Below, one piece after another: positions 17,974 through 27,352 of a DNA stretch of 64,000 nt; position 1 is the stretch's first letter, and the number at the start of each line of letters is the position of its first letter. The notes beneath the pieces are model-generated. The model saw nothing but the letters and a program-made list of their open reading frames with translations, did not search any database and was not told where the DNA came from. Made by a program: the position numbers and the translations under genes. Source of the DNA: Flavobacterium limicola (GTDB lineage: Bacteria > Bacteroidota > Bacteroidia > Flavobacteriales > Flavobacteriaceae). Where the stretch lies: the NCBI RefSeq assembly GCF_003634755.1, contig NZ_RBXA01000002.1:496001-560000 (forward strand), written 5' to 3'.

Positions 17974-18024
17974 ATTATAGGTTCCTTTATTTTACAATAT
18001 TCTAATCTATAATCACAAAATCTA

Positions 18025-19425
18025 ATGAATACAAAATATTCTGATTTAATCAATCAAACCTACTATTTTCCCCAAGAAGAATTTACATTAAACAAAGATA
18101 ATCTTCAGTTTCACAATATCGATTTGATGAAACTGGTAGAGCAATATGGTACGCCATTAAAATTTACGTATTTACCTCAAATTTCAAACAACATCAACAA
18201 AGCCAAAAGTTGGTTTCGTAAATCGATGGAAAAAAACAAATATGAGGCAAAATATTATTATTGTTATTGCACTAAAAGTTCTCATTTTGAATATATTATG
18301 AACGAGGCGTTCAAAAATAACATTCATATTGAAACATCATCTGCTTTTGACATTAATATAGTAGAAAACCTTTTGGTTAACGGTAAAATCAATAAAAGTA
18401 CGTATGTAATTTGTAATGGTTTCAAAAGAGACCAATACATTGATAATATTGCGCGACTAATCAATAATGGTCATAAAAACACCATCCCAATTATTGATAA
18501 TTACGAAGAATTAGACTTATTGCAAGGTCAGATAAAAAGTAAATTTAAAATTGGAATTCGTATTGCGGCTGAAGAGGAACCTAAATTTGAATTTTATACA
18601 TCCCGTTTAGGAATTGGATATAAAAATATTGTTCCGTTTTACAAAAAGGAAATCAAGGAAAATAAGAAATTGGAACTGAAAATGTTGCACTTTTTTATCA
18701 ATACGGGAATTAACGACAATGCCTATTACTGGAATGAATTAGTAAAATGTATCAAGGTTTACGTGGCATTAAAAAAAGAATGTCCTTCTCTTGACGGATT
18801 AAATATTGGTGGTGGTTTTCCAATAAAAAACTCACTGGCATTTGAATACGATTATCAATATATGATTGACGAAATCATCAATCAGATCAAAATAGCTTGT
18901 GATGAAGCCGAAGTTGATGTTCCTAATATTTTTACTGAATTTGGTTCCTATACTGTAGGAGAAAGTGGTGGAGCAATCTATCAGATTTTATATCAAAAAC
19001 AACAAAATGACAGAGAAAAGTGGAATATGATTGATTCTTCTTTCATTACGACTTTGCCGGATACATGGGCAATCAACAAACGTTTTATCATGTTGGCAGT
19101 AAATCGCTGGAACGATACTTACGAGCGGGTTTTATTAGGAGGAATGACATGCGACAGCGACGATTATTACAACTCCGAACAAAACATGAATGCTATTTAT
19201 TTGCCAAAATACAATAAAGAGAAACCATTGTACATCGGATTTTTCAACACCGGTGCTTATCAAGAAACCATTGGAGGCTACGGTGGTTTACACCACTGTT
19301 TGATTCCACAGCCTAAACATATATTAATAGACAGAGACGAAAACGGTATATTAGCCACTGAGGTTTTTTCAGAGCAACAAACCTCTGAAGACGTTTTGAA
19401 AATATTAGGTTACGACAAAAAATAA
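18025..19425 (+). CDS. speA: Arginine decarboxylase, fold-III PLP enzyme
   Basis: A 466-residue member of the alanine-racemase-fold decarboxylases. The PLP lysine lies in YYYCYCTKSSHF (instead of the usual YAVKAN), followed by IETSSAFDI, HFFINTGIND, the glycine-rich LNIGGGFPI phosphate-binding loop, and the MTCDSDDYYN active-site cysteine/aspartate segment. The overall sequence matches what flavobacterial genomes call biosynthetic arginine decarboxylase, making agmatine for polyamines. It is followed by a deoxyhypusine-synthase-like gene, which fits a polyamine role; no agmatinase gene lies between them. Ornithine or diaminopimelate as substrate cannot be excluded from sequence alone. Confidence 0.85.
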   Translation: MNTKYSDLINQTYYFPQEEFTLNKDNLQFHNIDLMKLVEQYGTPLKFTYLPQISNNINKAKSWFRKSMEKNKYEAKYYYCYCTKSSHFEYIMNEAFKNNIHIETSSAFDINIVENLLVNGKINKSTYVICNGFKRDQYIDNIARLINNGHKNTIPIIDNYEELDLLQGQIKSKFKIGIRIAAEEEPKFEFYTSRLGIGYKNIVPFYKKEIKENKKLELKMLHFFINTGINDNAYYWNELVKCIKVYVALKKECPSLDGLNIGGGFPIKNSLAFEYDYQYMIDEIINQIKIACDEAEVDVPNIFTEFGSYTVGESGGAIYQILYQKQQNDREKWNMIDSSFITTLPDTWAINKRFIMLAVNRWNDTYERVLLGGMTCDSDDYYNSEQNMNAIYLPKYNKEKPLYIGFFNTGAYQETIGGYGGLHHCLIPQPKHILIDRDENGILATEVFSEQQTSEDVLKILGYDKK

Positions 19426-19518
19426 ATTACCAACGATTCAATTATTCAATATAAAAATTCGTTAAATTTGAGATTATAATTTTAACGTTTTGATTTCTAA
19501 GTATTTAAATTTTAAAAA

Positions 19519-20490
19519 ATGAGCAAAGGACCAATCAGTCAGTTTATAGAAAAGCATTATTTGCATTTCAACTCTGCATCTTTAGTTGACGCAGCTAAGG
19601 CATACGAAGAACAATTAGCCAATGGTGCAAAAATGATGGTGAGCATGGCTGGCGCTATGAGTACTGCCGAGATTGGAAAAATATTTTCTGAGATTATTCG
19701 TCAGGATAAAGTACATATTATTTCGTGTACTGGAGCAAATCTTGAGGAAGATATCATGAATTTAGTTGCTCATTCTCATTATGAAAGAGTTCCAAATTAT
19801 CGTGATTTGACTCCGCAAGACGAATGGGATTTATTAGAAAGAGGTTTAAATCGTGTAACAGATACTTGTATTCCGGAACATGAAGCTTTCCGTCGTTTGC
19901 AAAAACATATTTACAAAATATGGAAAGATGCAGATGACAAAGGCGAAAGATATTTTCCGCATGAATTTATGTACAAAATGTTACTTTCAGGTGTTCTTGA
20001 AGAATATTATGAAATTGACTTAAAAGACAGTTGGATGTATGCAGCTGCTGAGAAAAATTTACCTATTATTGTACCGGGATGGGAAGACAGTACAATGGGA
20101 AATATATTTGCATCGTATGTAATTAAAGGAGATTTGAAAGCTTCTACAATGAAATCCGGTATCGAATATATGGTTTTCTTGTCAGACTGGTATCCGAAAA
20201 ACAGTACTAATGGTGTAGGTTTCTTCCAAATTGGTGGGGGTATTGCAGGAGATTTTCCAATATGCGTAGTACCAATGTTGTACCAAGATATGGAAATGCA
20301 TGACATTCCTTTCTGGAGCTATTTCTGCCAGATTTCAGATTCAACAACCAGTTATGGTTCGTATTCTGGAGCGGTGCCAAATGAAAAAATTACTTGGGGT
20401 AAATTAGACATTAAAACTCCTAAGTTTATTATTGAGTCAGATGCTACCATTGTAGCACCTTTAATTTTCGCTTATTTATTAGATCTATAG
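19519..20490 (+). CDS. Deoxyhypusine-synthase-like protein lacking the catalytic lysine
   Basis: 323 residues of the deoxyhypusine synthase fold: SMAGAMSTAEIGK, HIISCTGANLEEDIMN, LPIIVPGWEDSTMGN, and NEKITWGKL near the end (like the SWGKI motif of the eukaryotic enzyme). In deoxyhypusine synthase the catalytic lysine sits in GGGVVKHH; here the aligned segment is GGGIAGDF (residues 239-246), so the lysine position is glycine 244. The normal enzyme-imine chemistry on eIF5A cannot occur in that way, and bacteria lack eIF5A. A polyamine-related NAD-dependent reaction is likely because arginine decarboxylase is directly upstream. A -7 element TAAATTTG lies at 19463-19470. Confidence 0.85.
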   Translation: MSKGPISQFIEKHYLHFNSASLVDAAKAYEEQLANGAKMMVSMAGAMSTAEIGKIFSEIIRQDKVHIISCTGANLEEDIMNLVAHSHYERVPNYRDLTPQDEWDLLERGLNRVTDTCIPEHEAFRRLQKHIYKIWKDADDKGERYFPHEFMYKMLLSGVLEEYYEIDLKDSWMYAAAEKNLPIIVPGWEDSTMGNIFASYVIKGDLKASTMKSGIEYMVFLSDWYPKNSTNGVGFFQIGGGIAGDFPICVVPMLYQDMEMHDIPFWSYFCQISDSTTSYGSYSGAVPNEKITWGKLDIKTPKFIIESDATIVAPLIFAYLLDL

Positions 20491-20499
20491 AATATTTTT

Positions 20500-20904
20500 A
20501 TGAAAAGAGTAATTGTTGATTACGCAAAACTTACCAATGAAATTTTAAACCTATTGGTGGACAAATTTCCAGATGGTTATGATGATTCAAACATTATTAG
20601 TTTTAGAAACGCTAAAAATGAATTGGTTGAAGCAGTTGAAGTAAGAACTGAAGACACTATTTATTTAGTAAAAGTGAGCACTAAACTTGCTGATAGAATT
20701 GAAAATTATGATGAAGATGATGAAATCCTTATCGATGAAGTTGTTGAACCTATCAAAGGTCTTGATTTAGATGATGATATTGACGACGACGATGAAGACG
20801 ATGCTATCGACAAACCAGATTCTGATTCAGGAGATGATGAGGATGACGAAGATGCTGATGAAAAAGATTTTTCAGATGAAGATGATGACGAAGATGAGGA
20901 TTAA
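20500..20904 (+). CDS. Conserved-type acidic protein of unknown function
   Basis: 134 residues. The first ~75 form a compact domain (MKRVIVDYAKLTNEILNLLV, then VEAVEVRTEDTIYLVKVSTK). The last ~45 residues are almost only D and E with some S and K. It starts nine bases after the deoxyhypusine-synthase-like gene, so it is in the same operon, and a terminator follows. Acidic tails of this kind are often disordered and may mimic nucleic acid or bind cations or polyamines; the function is unknown to me. Confidence 0.75.
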   Translation: MKRVIVDYAKLTNEILNLLVDKFPDGYDDSNIISFRNAKNELVEAVEVRTEDTIYLVKVSTKLADRIENYDEDDEILIDEVVEPIKGLDLDDDIDDDDEDDAIDKPDSDSGDDEDDEDADEKDFSDEDDDEDED

Positions 20905-20930
20905 TTAATCCTGTTTTAAATATACTTATA

Positions 20931-20962
20931 AAAAGGAACTCATTCACGAGTTCCTTTTTTTA
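20931..20962 (+). terminator. Terminator after the polyamine-type operon
   Basis: Stem AAAAGGAACTC/GAGTTCCTTTT with a six-base loop and a following T-run, 26 bases after the acidic-protein stop and 30 bases before recQ. Confidence 0.9.
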
Positions 20963-20991
20963 TAACTTTAGACTTCTAAATATACGCCAAA

Positions 20992-23103
20992 ATGACTCAG
21001 CAAATTTTATATGCCAAACTCAAAGAAAACTTTGGTTTTGAAAAATTCAGACCCAACCAAGAGGAAATAATAAACTGTGTTCTCTCTGGACAAGACACAT
21101 TGGCAATTATGCCTACAGGTGGTGGGAAATCAATTTGTTTTCAATTACCAGCATTACTTTTTCCCGGAATTACAATCGTAATTTCCCCGCTGATTGCTTT
21201 GATGAAAGATCAGGTCGATGGATTGAAAGCAAACGGAATTGAAGCCTGTTTTATTAACAGCAGTCAAACCGAAGACGAACGTCAATTTTATATCGAAAGC
21301 TTAAAATCGAATACAATTAAGCTTGTTTACATAGCTCCGGAAAGCTTGTCATTTTTGGACAATATTTTCAATAATTTGACCATAAGTCTTATCGCTATTG
21401 ATGAAGCGCATTGCATTTCATCTTGGGGACATGACTTCCGACCAGCTTATACAAATCTTGGATATCTAAAAAACCGCTTCCCTTATACTCCAATATTAGC
21501 TTTAACTGCCACTGCCGATAAAGCTACACGTAAGGATATTAGCGAACAATTAAATCTTAAAAATCCAAAACTATTTGTAGCTTCATTTGATCGAAAAAAT
21601 TTAAGTTTAGAAGTACGTCCCGCTTTGGACAGAGTTAAACAAATAATAGATTTCATCAAAGAAAAACCAAACGAATCTGGAATTGTATATTGCTTAAGCA
21701 GAAAAACAACAGAAGAACTGTCCGAAAAATTACAAAAAGTTGGCATTAGTGCTAAGGCTTATCACGCTGGTTTAGACAATAAAATCCGCTCAAAAACACA
21801 AGATGAATTTATCAATGATGATTGCAAAGTAGTATGTGCAACCATTGCTTTTGGGATGGGAATTGATAAATCAAATGTGCGTTGGGTGATTCACTACAAT
21901 TTGCCGAAAAACATTGAAGGTTATTATCAGGAAATTGGTCGTGCAGGTCGAGATGGTTTACCATCAGAAACCGTATTGTTCGAAAGTTATGGTGATGTGA
22001 TTCAATTGCAAAAATTTGCTTCTCAAGGTTTAAACGCCGAAGTACAACTGGCAAAACTGGAGCGAATGAAACAATATGCCGATGCGTTGAGTTGTCGCAG
22101 AAAGATATTGCTCTCCTATTTTGGTGAACTGGTTACAGAGAATTGTGGAAATTGCGATATCTGCAAAAATCCGCCGCTTTTTTTCGACGGAACCATAATT
22201 GCTCAAAAAGCATTATCGGCAATTATTCGGTTACAGGAAACCGAACCACTGCCTGTAATTATTGACTTTTTACGCGGTTCTAAAAATGCTTACATCTATG
22301 AAAAAGAATACCAAAACCTAAAAACGTATGGCGTTGGTGTTGATCTTTCATGGTATGACTGGAATCAATATTTGATACAATTGATAAATCTTGGGTACTG
22401 TGAGATTGCTTTTCATAAGCAAAATAAAATTCGACTTACTTCTTTAGCTAAAAAAGTATTGTTTGAAGGCGAAAAAGTACAACTGACGACGGTTCAGAAA
22501 ATCAATATCGAGAAGCAAGAAATCAAAGAAACAAAAAGCAAATCAGTAGCAAATTCACTTTTTGAAACCTTGAGAAAATTGCGTTACGAAATTTCTAAAG
22601 AAGAGTCCGTTCCAGCTTATGTAATTTTCAGTGATGCGGCTTTGCGCCAAATGGAAACCGAAAGACCGATGAGTGATACCGAATTACTCGCAATTGATGG
22701 CGTTGGTAAAGCAAAATTGGAAAAATATGGCGATGCTTTTATAAAAGTTATTCAAGATTTCCAAAAAGCAAAAGGTACTAAAAAGAAAAAAGAAGCCACA
22801 ACCTACAAAGAAACATTGGAACTTTTTAAAAATGGATTGACTGTTGAGGAAATTGCTCAAAAAAGAAAATTAGGATTAAGTACGATTATGTCCCATTTAG
22901 CGAAACTATATGTTGACGGAGCGGACATAGATTTAGAATCATTTATCTCAAAAGAAGAAGTTTCGCAAATTGCCGAAGCACAAATAATACTGGAATCACC
23001 AAATGCCTTGAAGCCCTATTTTGATTATTTTGAAGAAAAAATAGATTACGGAAAAATCCGATTGGCATTGGCAATATTAGAAAAAGAAAATGCAGTAATT
23101 TAA
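20992..23103 (+). CDS. recQ: ATP-dependent DNA helicase RecQ
   Basis: 703 residues with the full RecQ order: Walker A PTGGGKS at 41-47, DEAH at 137-140 followed by CISSWGHDFR, helicase motif VI QEIGRAGRDG near 313-322, the zinc site C368, C385, C388, C391, an RQC winged-helix region, an HRDC domain (LRYEISKEESVPAYVIFSDAAL, GVGKAKLEKYG), and a C-terminal helix-turn-helix extension (LTVEEIAQKRKLGLSTIMSH). It unwinds DNA 3' to 5' in recombination and repair. It is followed after nine bases by a DNA glycosylase gene, so the two are likely co-transcribed. Confidence 0.96.
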   Translation: MTQQILYAKLKENFGFEKFRPNQEEIINCVLSGQDTLAIMPTGGGKSICFQLPALLFPGITIVISPLIALMKDQVDGLKANGIEACFINSSQTEDERQFYIESLKSNTIKLVYIAPESLSFLDNIFNNLTISLIAIDEAHCISSWGHDFRPAYTNLGYLKNRFPYTPILALTATADKATRKDISEQLNLKNPKLFVASFDRKNLSLEVRPALDRVKQIIDFIKEKPNESGIVYCLSRKTTEELSEKLQKVGISAKAYHAGLDNKIRSKTQDEFINDDCKVVCATIAFGMGIDKSNVRWVIHYNLPKNIEGYYQEIGRAGRDGLPSETVLFESYGDVIQLQKFASQGLNAEVQLAKLERMKQYADALSCRRKILLSYFGELVTENCGNCDICKNPPLFFDGTIIAQKALSAIIRLQETEPLPVIIDFLRGSKNAYIYEKEYQNLKTYGVGVDLSWYDWNQYLIQLINLGYCEIAFHKQNKIRLTSLAKKVLFEGEKVQLTTVQKINIEKQEIKETKSKSVANSLFETLRKLRYEISKEESVPAYVIFSDAALRQMETERPMSDTELLAIDGVGKAKLEKYGDAFIKVIQDFQKAKGTKKKKEATTYKETLELFKNGLTVEEIAQKRKLGLSTIMSHLAKLYVDGADIDLESFISKEEVSQIAEAQIILESPNALKPYFDYFEEKIDYGKIRLALAILEKENAVI

Positions 23104-23112
23104 AACCTTAAT

Positions 23113-23589
23113 ATGATTAATTCATTTCCTCCTTTTGTAAATTCGCAAACAAAAATTTTAATTTTAGGTACAATGCCCGGAATTGCTTCATTGGAAAAGC
23201 AGGAATATTATGCACACAAAAGAAATCATTTCTGGAAAATAATGTACACGCTGCTGGATAATTTACCAATATCTGAAATCTTCGAAGAAAAAATACTATT
23301 ACTCCAAACGAATAAAATTGGACTTTGGGATGTTTTAGAAAATTGCGAAAGAAAAGGAAGCTTGGACATCCATATCAAAAATCAAAAGGAAAATGATTTT
23401 GAAAGCTTGTTTAGAGAATTTCCAGAAATTACTACAATCATTTTTAATGGAAAAGAAAGTCATAAATACTTTCTGAAGAAATTTGGACAAATAAAAGGCA
23501 TCACGTATTATGTGATGCCTTCTACAAGTCCTGCAAATACTATGTCATTTGAAAACAAGCTAAAAATCTGGTCAGCCGGTTTTCAATAA
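23113..23589 (+). CDS. DNA-deoxyinosine glycosylase (UDG superfamily)
   Basis: 158 residues with the uracil-DNA-glycosylase fold: ILILGTMPGIASLEKQEYYAH (motif 1 region), HFWKIMYTLL, IGLWDVLENC, IIFNGKESHKYF, and MPSTSPAN (motif 2, like the HPSP of relatives). This pattern corresponds to the small deoxyinosine/mismatch-uracil glycosylase family that removes deaminated bases. It is paired with recQ. The exact base specificity is inferred from family resemblance. Confidence 0.82.
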   Translation: MINSFPPFVNSQTKILILGTMPGIASLEKQEYYAHKRNHFWKIMYTLLDNLPISEIFEEKILLLQTNKIGLWDVLENCERKGSLDIHIKNQKENDFESLFREFPEITTIIFNGKESHKYFLKKFGQIKGITYYVMPSTSPANTMSFENKLKIWSAGFQ

Positions 23590-23590
23590 A

Positions 23591-24106
23591 TTATAAATAC
23601 CTTTCCTGAAAAACCTTTTGATGATGTTTTTGATGCCCAATCATAATAAAACCGATGGCACGAACGGATATAGCTGCATTCGAAGCAGTTCCAATTCTCT
23701 TTAATTGTTCTTCAGATAAACTTTTGAAAAGAAACAAATTCGAATGTCGCACGGCTGAAAATTCAGTTAGCAAATCTTGAATACTTCTATTGGTAGCTTG
23801 AGTATTATTTACATAATCATTTTCATCAAAACCTGGCAAAGACGTTTGGTCATTTCGGGAAATACGCAAGGCGCGATACGCAAAAATACGCTCGGTATCG
23901 ATTACATGCTGAATAATTTCTTTGATATCCCACTTCCCTTCTGCATATCTATAATTAAATTTATCCATTGGGATATTTTGAACAAAACGGATAAAATCAT
24001 GCAATGAAATTTCTAATTCTTCTATCAAATTTACGTCTCCCAAAGCGTTTACATAAGGAGCATAAAAAGGAGCATATTCATTTGTTGGCAATTGTGTTGA
24101 CATCAT
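23591..24106 (-). CDS. DinB-family four-helix protein
   Basis: 171 residues, helical, with the metal-site pattern of DinB/YfiT-like proteins: HVIDTERIFAYRAL in the middle and GHQKHHQKVFQERYL at the end, giving the His triad. Relatives bind Ni or Zn and some are thiol-dependent S-transferases; no substrate can be read here. It is convergent with the glycosylase gene (stops one base apart) and lies 12 bases downstream of the ppc stop, so it probably follows ppc in one transcript. Confidence 0.85.
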   Translation of the reverse strand: MMSTQLPTNEYAPFYAPYVNALGDVNLIEELEISLHDFIRFVQNIPMDKFNYRYAEGKWDIKEIIQHVIDTERIFAYRALRISRNDQTSLPGFDENDYVNNTQATNRSIQDLLTEFSAVRHSNLFLFKSLSEEQLKRIGTASNAAISVRAIGFIMIGHQKHHQKVFQERYL

Positions 24107-24118
24107 TTTTTTTATCGT

Positions 24119-26704
24119 TTAAGCAGAGTTTCTACTAGCATTTGTATTTCCAAAAAGAGAACGAGTCACTATTTTTTCGTACACTTTTATTAACGCTTCA
24201 TCTGGTTGAGACTCTTTGTTTAATTCATTTATTCGCAATAAAGCATATTGCTGTATTGTCAACAATGGCAATACAATACGCTCTCTTATTTGTATTGATG
24301 CTTTACCATCAGGATAATTTTCCATCAGTTCTTTATGACCAGCAATTTTCAAAAGCAATCGTTTTGTTTCTAAAAATTCGTCATAAATAATTTGCCAAAA
24401 AGCACCAAATTGTGGGTCTTTTTTCATGTAAGCTGTTAATGGGAAAAACGACTTGGCCAATGACATCATACTGTTTTCTAACAAGGTTTTAAAGAACAAT
24501 GAATTATCATATAAGTCCTGGACTTTACTCCATTGATTTGTATCCTCAAAATGTTTTAGCGCCGTACCTACACCAAAAAATCCTGGTACATTTTGCTTCA
24601 ATTGGCTCCAAGAACCCACAAAAGGAATCGCACGTAAATCAGCAAAATCTAAATGTTCTGATTTACTTCTTTTGGATGGTCGGCTTCCAATATTCGTTTT
24701 AGCGTAATATTTCAACGTACTCATTTGTTCTAAATAAGGAATAAATTTTGGATGGTTTTTGAAACTCAAATACTTTTCATAACCAAATCCTGCCAATTGA
24801 TCCAATATATTTTTTTCGTCCAAGGTCAATTCATTTTGTCCTTTACTAAAAACCTGATTGGTCACACCAGCACTTAATAAATTCTCCAAGTTATAACGAC
24901 AGGAATCTAAAGTTCCAAAATTAGAACTAATCGTTTGTCCTTGTACTGTAACCTGAATTTCATTGTTTTCAATATTTGGACCCAATGAAGCATAGAATTT
25001 ATGTGTTTTTCCACCACCACGGGCTGGAGGTCCACCGCGACCGTCAAAGAAAATTGCTTTTACACCATATTTTCTGGAAATCGCAGTAAGTTCTTCTTTT
25101 GCCTTATAAATACTCCAATTCGCCATTAAATAGCCTCCATCTTTTGTTCCGTCAGAAAAACCAAGCATAATGGTTTGCTTATTATTTCTACCCAACAAAT
25201 GCTTTGCATAAGCAGGATTTGTATATAATTTCTCCATGATTTCATGCGCATTTTGCAAATCATCAACCGATTCAAAAAGCGGAATAATATCAACTGTGGG
25301 ATTTTCCCAATTACTCAAACGGAATAATGCGAAAGTTTCCATCACATTAAGTGCACTTTCATTATTACTTATTATGTATCGGTTTGCACCAAATTCACCA
25401 TTATTTTCCTGAATTGTTTTAATCGCTTGAATGGATTCGATTGTCAAACGAGTCATCTCATTCGGAAAAACAGCCGCATTAAGATTTCCGCTTACATTCG
25501 ATAAGACCTTTAGCTTATCTTCTTCTTTTAATTCAAAATAATTTTTCGGAAAAACATCAGGATCAGCTTTCAGATAAAATTCAACAACGTCATTAAAGAC
25601 AGCATCATGAATTTTACTATTCTGACGAATATCTAAAGATGCAAAATGAAACCCAAATAAATTTACTTTTATCAAAAGCGCATCCAATTCATCTAAATAT
25701 AACGATTGATGTTGGTCGATAATTATCTGTTTTATTTTACTCAATTGCGATTTAAATTCGTCAAGAGTAATGAAAATTTCTCCTTTGGAATAAAACACAG
25801 ACCTATAAAGTTTTTGTTCCAGTTCAGTAACCAAAGTATCTACACCAGAGAAAGTTAGTTTTCTTTTTAAATCCCTCATTTCGATGTAATAACATTTCAA
25901 AATCGAAGTTCGCAAGCGTTCCGCTACTTTCAAAGTTATTTCGGTTGTTACAAATGGATTCCCATCACGATCACCACCGGGCCAAAAACCAAGTTTAATC
26001 AAAGGGTTTTTTATAGAGTTTCCGTTAAAAATATTTTTTTGAAGATAGTGCACCATCTCACCGGAAGTATGATAAAATACATTTTCAAGATACCAAATCA
26101 GACTTACTGCTTCATCGAAAGGATTAGGTTTTTCGTTTTGAATAAAAGGAGTTTTACCTAATTGAGCCAGTAATTGCTTAATGTCGAGTAGATTATTTTT
26201 TCGAATCGCTTCTGTTAAATCATTGATAATTCCAAGTACAGCACCAGGGTAAAACTGTGTCGGATGTGCAGTCAAAACCGTTCTAACATTGAAATCTTCC
26301 AGAAAATCAACCAATTCGTCTTCTTTATCTTTTGCATCTGATTTTTCCTTAATATCTCTCAACGATCCTCTTCCCTCCATATTATTAACAACCGGAAAAG
26401 CAGCATCTTCAATAGCATCAAACAAAACAATCTGACGTTCGATATATTGGATAAAACGAAACATGATATCAATTTTCTCTGCTTCCGAAGCATTGTGCAA
26501 ATACCTTCCAGCAAAAAAATCCACAATCTCTTTTGGAGTTTCTTGTTTTTTGAATCCTGTATCGCAAATATCTGTAAACAAAGGCAGTAGAGCTCCCGTG
26601 TTATCTATAGATTGAAAAGGCAATGTAATAAATACACTATTGTAAATGTTGTATTTAGAGAGAACATCCTGGTTGAAACGTTCAATTTTAGGTAATGTGT
26701 ACAT
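24119..26704 (-). CDS. ppc: Phosphoenolpyruvate carboxylase
   Basis: 861 residues with the hallmark motifs: VLTAHPTQ with catalytic His147, GGDRDGNPFV, MLGFSDGTKDGGYLMANW, FFDGRGGPPARGGGKTH (the flexible catalytic loop), and FVGSWSQLKQNVPGFFGVG. It fixes bicarbonate onto PEP to give oxaloacetate, filling the TCA cycle. The length is on the short side of the bacterial range (about 880-930), and the C-terminus ends in an unusual GNTNASRNSA rather than the canonical NTG. Confidence 0.95.
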   Translation of the reverse strand: MYTLPKIERFNQDVLSKYNIYNSVFITLPFQSIDNTGALLPLFTDICDTGFKKQETPKEIVDFFAGRYLHNASEAEKIDIMFRFIQYIERQIVLFDAIEDAAFPVVNNMEGRGSLRDIKEKSDAKDKEDELVDFLEDFNVRTVLTAHPTQFYPGAVLGIINDLTEAIRKNNLLDIKQLLAQLGKTPFIQNEKPNPFDEAVSLIWYLENVFYHTSGEMVHYLQKNIFNGNSIKNPLIKLGFWPGGDRDGNPFVTTEITLKVAERLRTSILKCYYIEMRDLKRKLTFSGVDTLVTELEQKLYRSVFYSKGEIFITLDEFKSQLSKIKQIIIDQHQSLYLDELDALLIKVNLFGFHFASLDIRQNSKIHDAVFNDVVEFYLKADPDVFPKNYFELKEEDKLKVLSNVSGNLNAAVFPNEMTRLTIESIQAIKTIQENNGEFGANRYIISNNESALNVMETFALFRLSNWENPTVDIIPLFESVDDLQNAHEIMEKLYTNPAYAKHLLGRNNKQTIMLGFSDGTKDGGYLMANWSIYKAKEELTAISRKYGVKAIFFDGRGGPPARGGGKTHKFYASLGPNIENNEIQVTVQGQTISSNFGTLDSCRYNLENLLSAGVTNQVFSKGQNELTLDEKNILDQLAGFGYEKYLSFKNHPKFIPYLEQMSTLKYYAKTNIGSRPSKRSKSEHLDFADLRAIPFVGSWSQLKQNVPGFFGVGTALKHFEDTNQWSKVQDLYDNSLFFKTLLENSMMSLAKSFFPLTAYMKKDPQFGAFWQIIYDEFLETKRLLLKIAGHKELMENYPDGKASIQIRERIVLPLLTIQQYALLRINELNKESQPDEALIKVYEKIVTRSLFGNTNASRNSA

Positions 26705-26738
26705 AGTCTAGTTGTAGTTGGTTTAGTTAATTTCTCAT

Positions 26739-26767
26739 AAAAAAACCCCAAGAATTAACTTGAGGTT
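26739..26767 (-). terminator. Terminator after the Lrp-type regulator
   Basis: On the minus strand a nine-base stem with one mismatch (AACCTCAAG against CTTGGGGTT) is followed by seven T. It separates the regulator from ppc. Confidence 0.75.
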
Positions 26768-26796
26768 ATATTTATATATAGCACATTCAAGATTAA

Positions 26797-27276
26797 TTAC
26801 ATATTTTTGAAAATAGTATGCATCAACCGCTTCTTATCATTTATGCTTTCCTCAAGTGAAATCATCGTTTCAGTTCTGTAAACTCCATCAATATCGTCAA
26901 TCATAAAGATAACATCTTTAGCATGTTTAGTATCTTTTGCTCTAATTTTACAAAAAATATTAAATTTCCCAGTAGTAACAGAAGCTACCGTTACAAAAGG
27001 AATTTCATTGATTCGTTCCAAAACAAATTTTGTTTGAGACGTATTGTTTAGAAAAACACCAACATAAGCGATAAAAGAATATCCTAATTTGTCATAATCA
27101 AGCACTAATGACGATCCCATTATGATACCGGCATCTTCCATTTTTTTAACTCTGACATGGACAGTTCCTGCAGAAATCAATAATTTTTTTGCAATATCCG
27201 TAAATGGAACTCTTGTATTGTCTATCAACATATCTAAAATCTGGTGATCTACTTCATCTAAACGAAATTTACTCAT
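26797..27276 (-). CDS. Lrp/AsnC-family transcriptional regulator
   Basis: From ATG 27276 the protein has 159 residues: an N-terminal winged helix (LDEVDHQILDMLIDNTRVPFTDIAKK...SAGTVHVRVKKMEDAGII) and a C-terminal RAM ligand-binding domain (AYVGVFLNN, VASVTTGKFNIFCKI). Lrp proteins form octamers that sense amino acids and bend DNA. An upstream extension to 27336 has no support and looks like untranslated leader. It is monocistronic, with its own terminator; its target is unknown. Confidence 0.93.
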   Translation of the reverse strand: MSKFRLDEVDHQILDMLIDNTRVPFTDIAKKLLISAGTVHVRVKKMEDAGIIMGSSLVLDYDKLGYSFIAYVGVFLNNTSQTKFVLERINEIPFVTVASVTTGKFNIFCKIRAKDTKHAKDVIFMIDDIDGVYRTETMISLEESINDKKRLMHTIFKNM

Positions 27277-27352
27277 AACTCTTAAATTAATATTATTAAT
27301 TGCTTTAACAAAGTATAAAAATATACATAAAAACAATAAAAAGACAAAAATA

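Noticed and set aside
19519..20490. True deoxyhypusine synthase acting on eIF5A
   Set aside because: Bacteria have no eIF5A, and the catalytic lysine is missing in the aligned motif.
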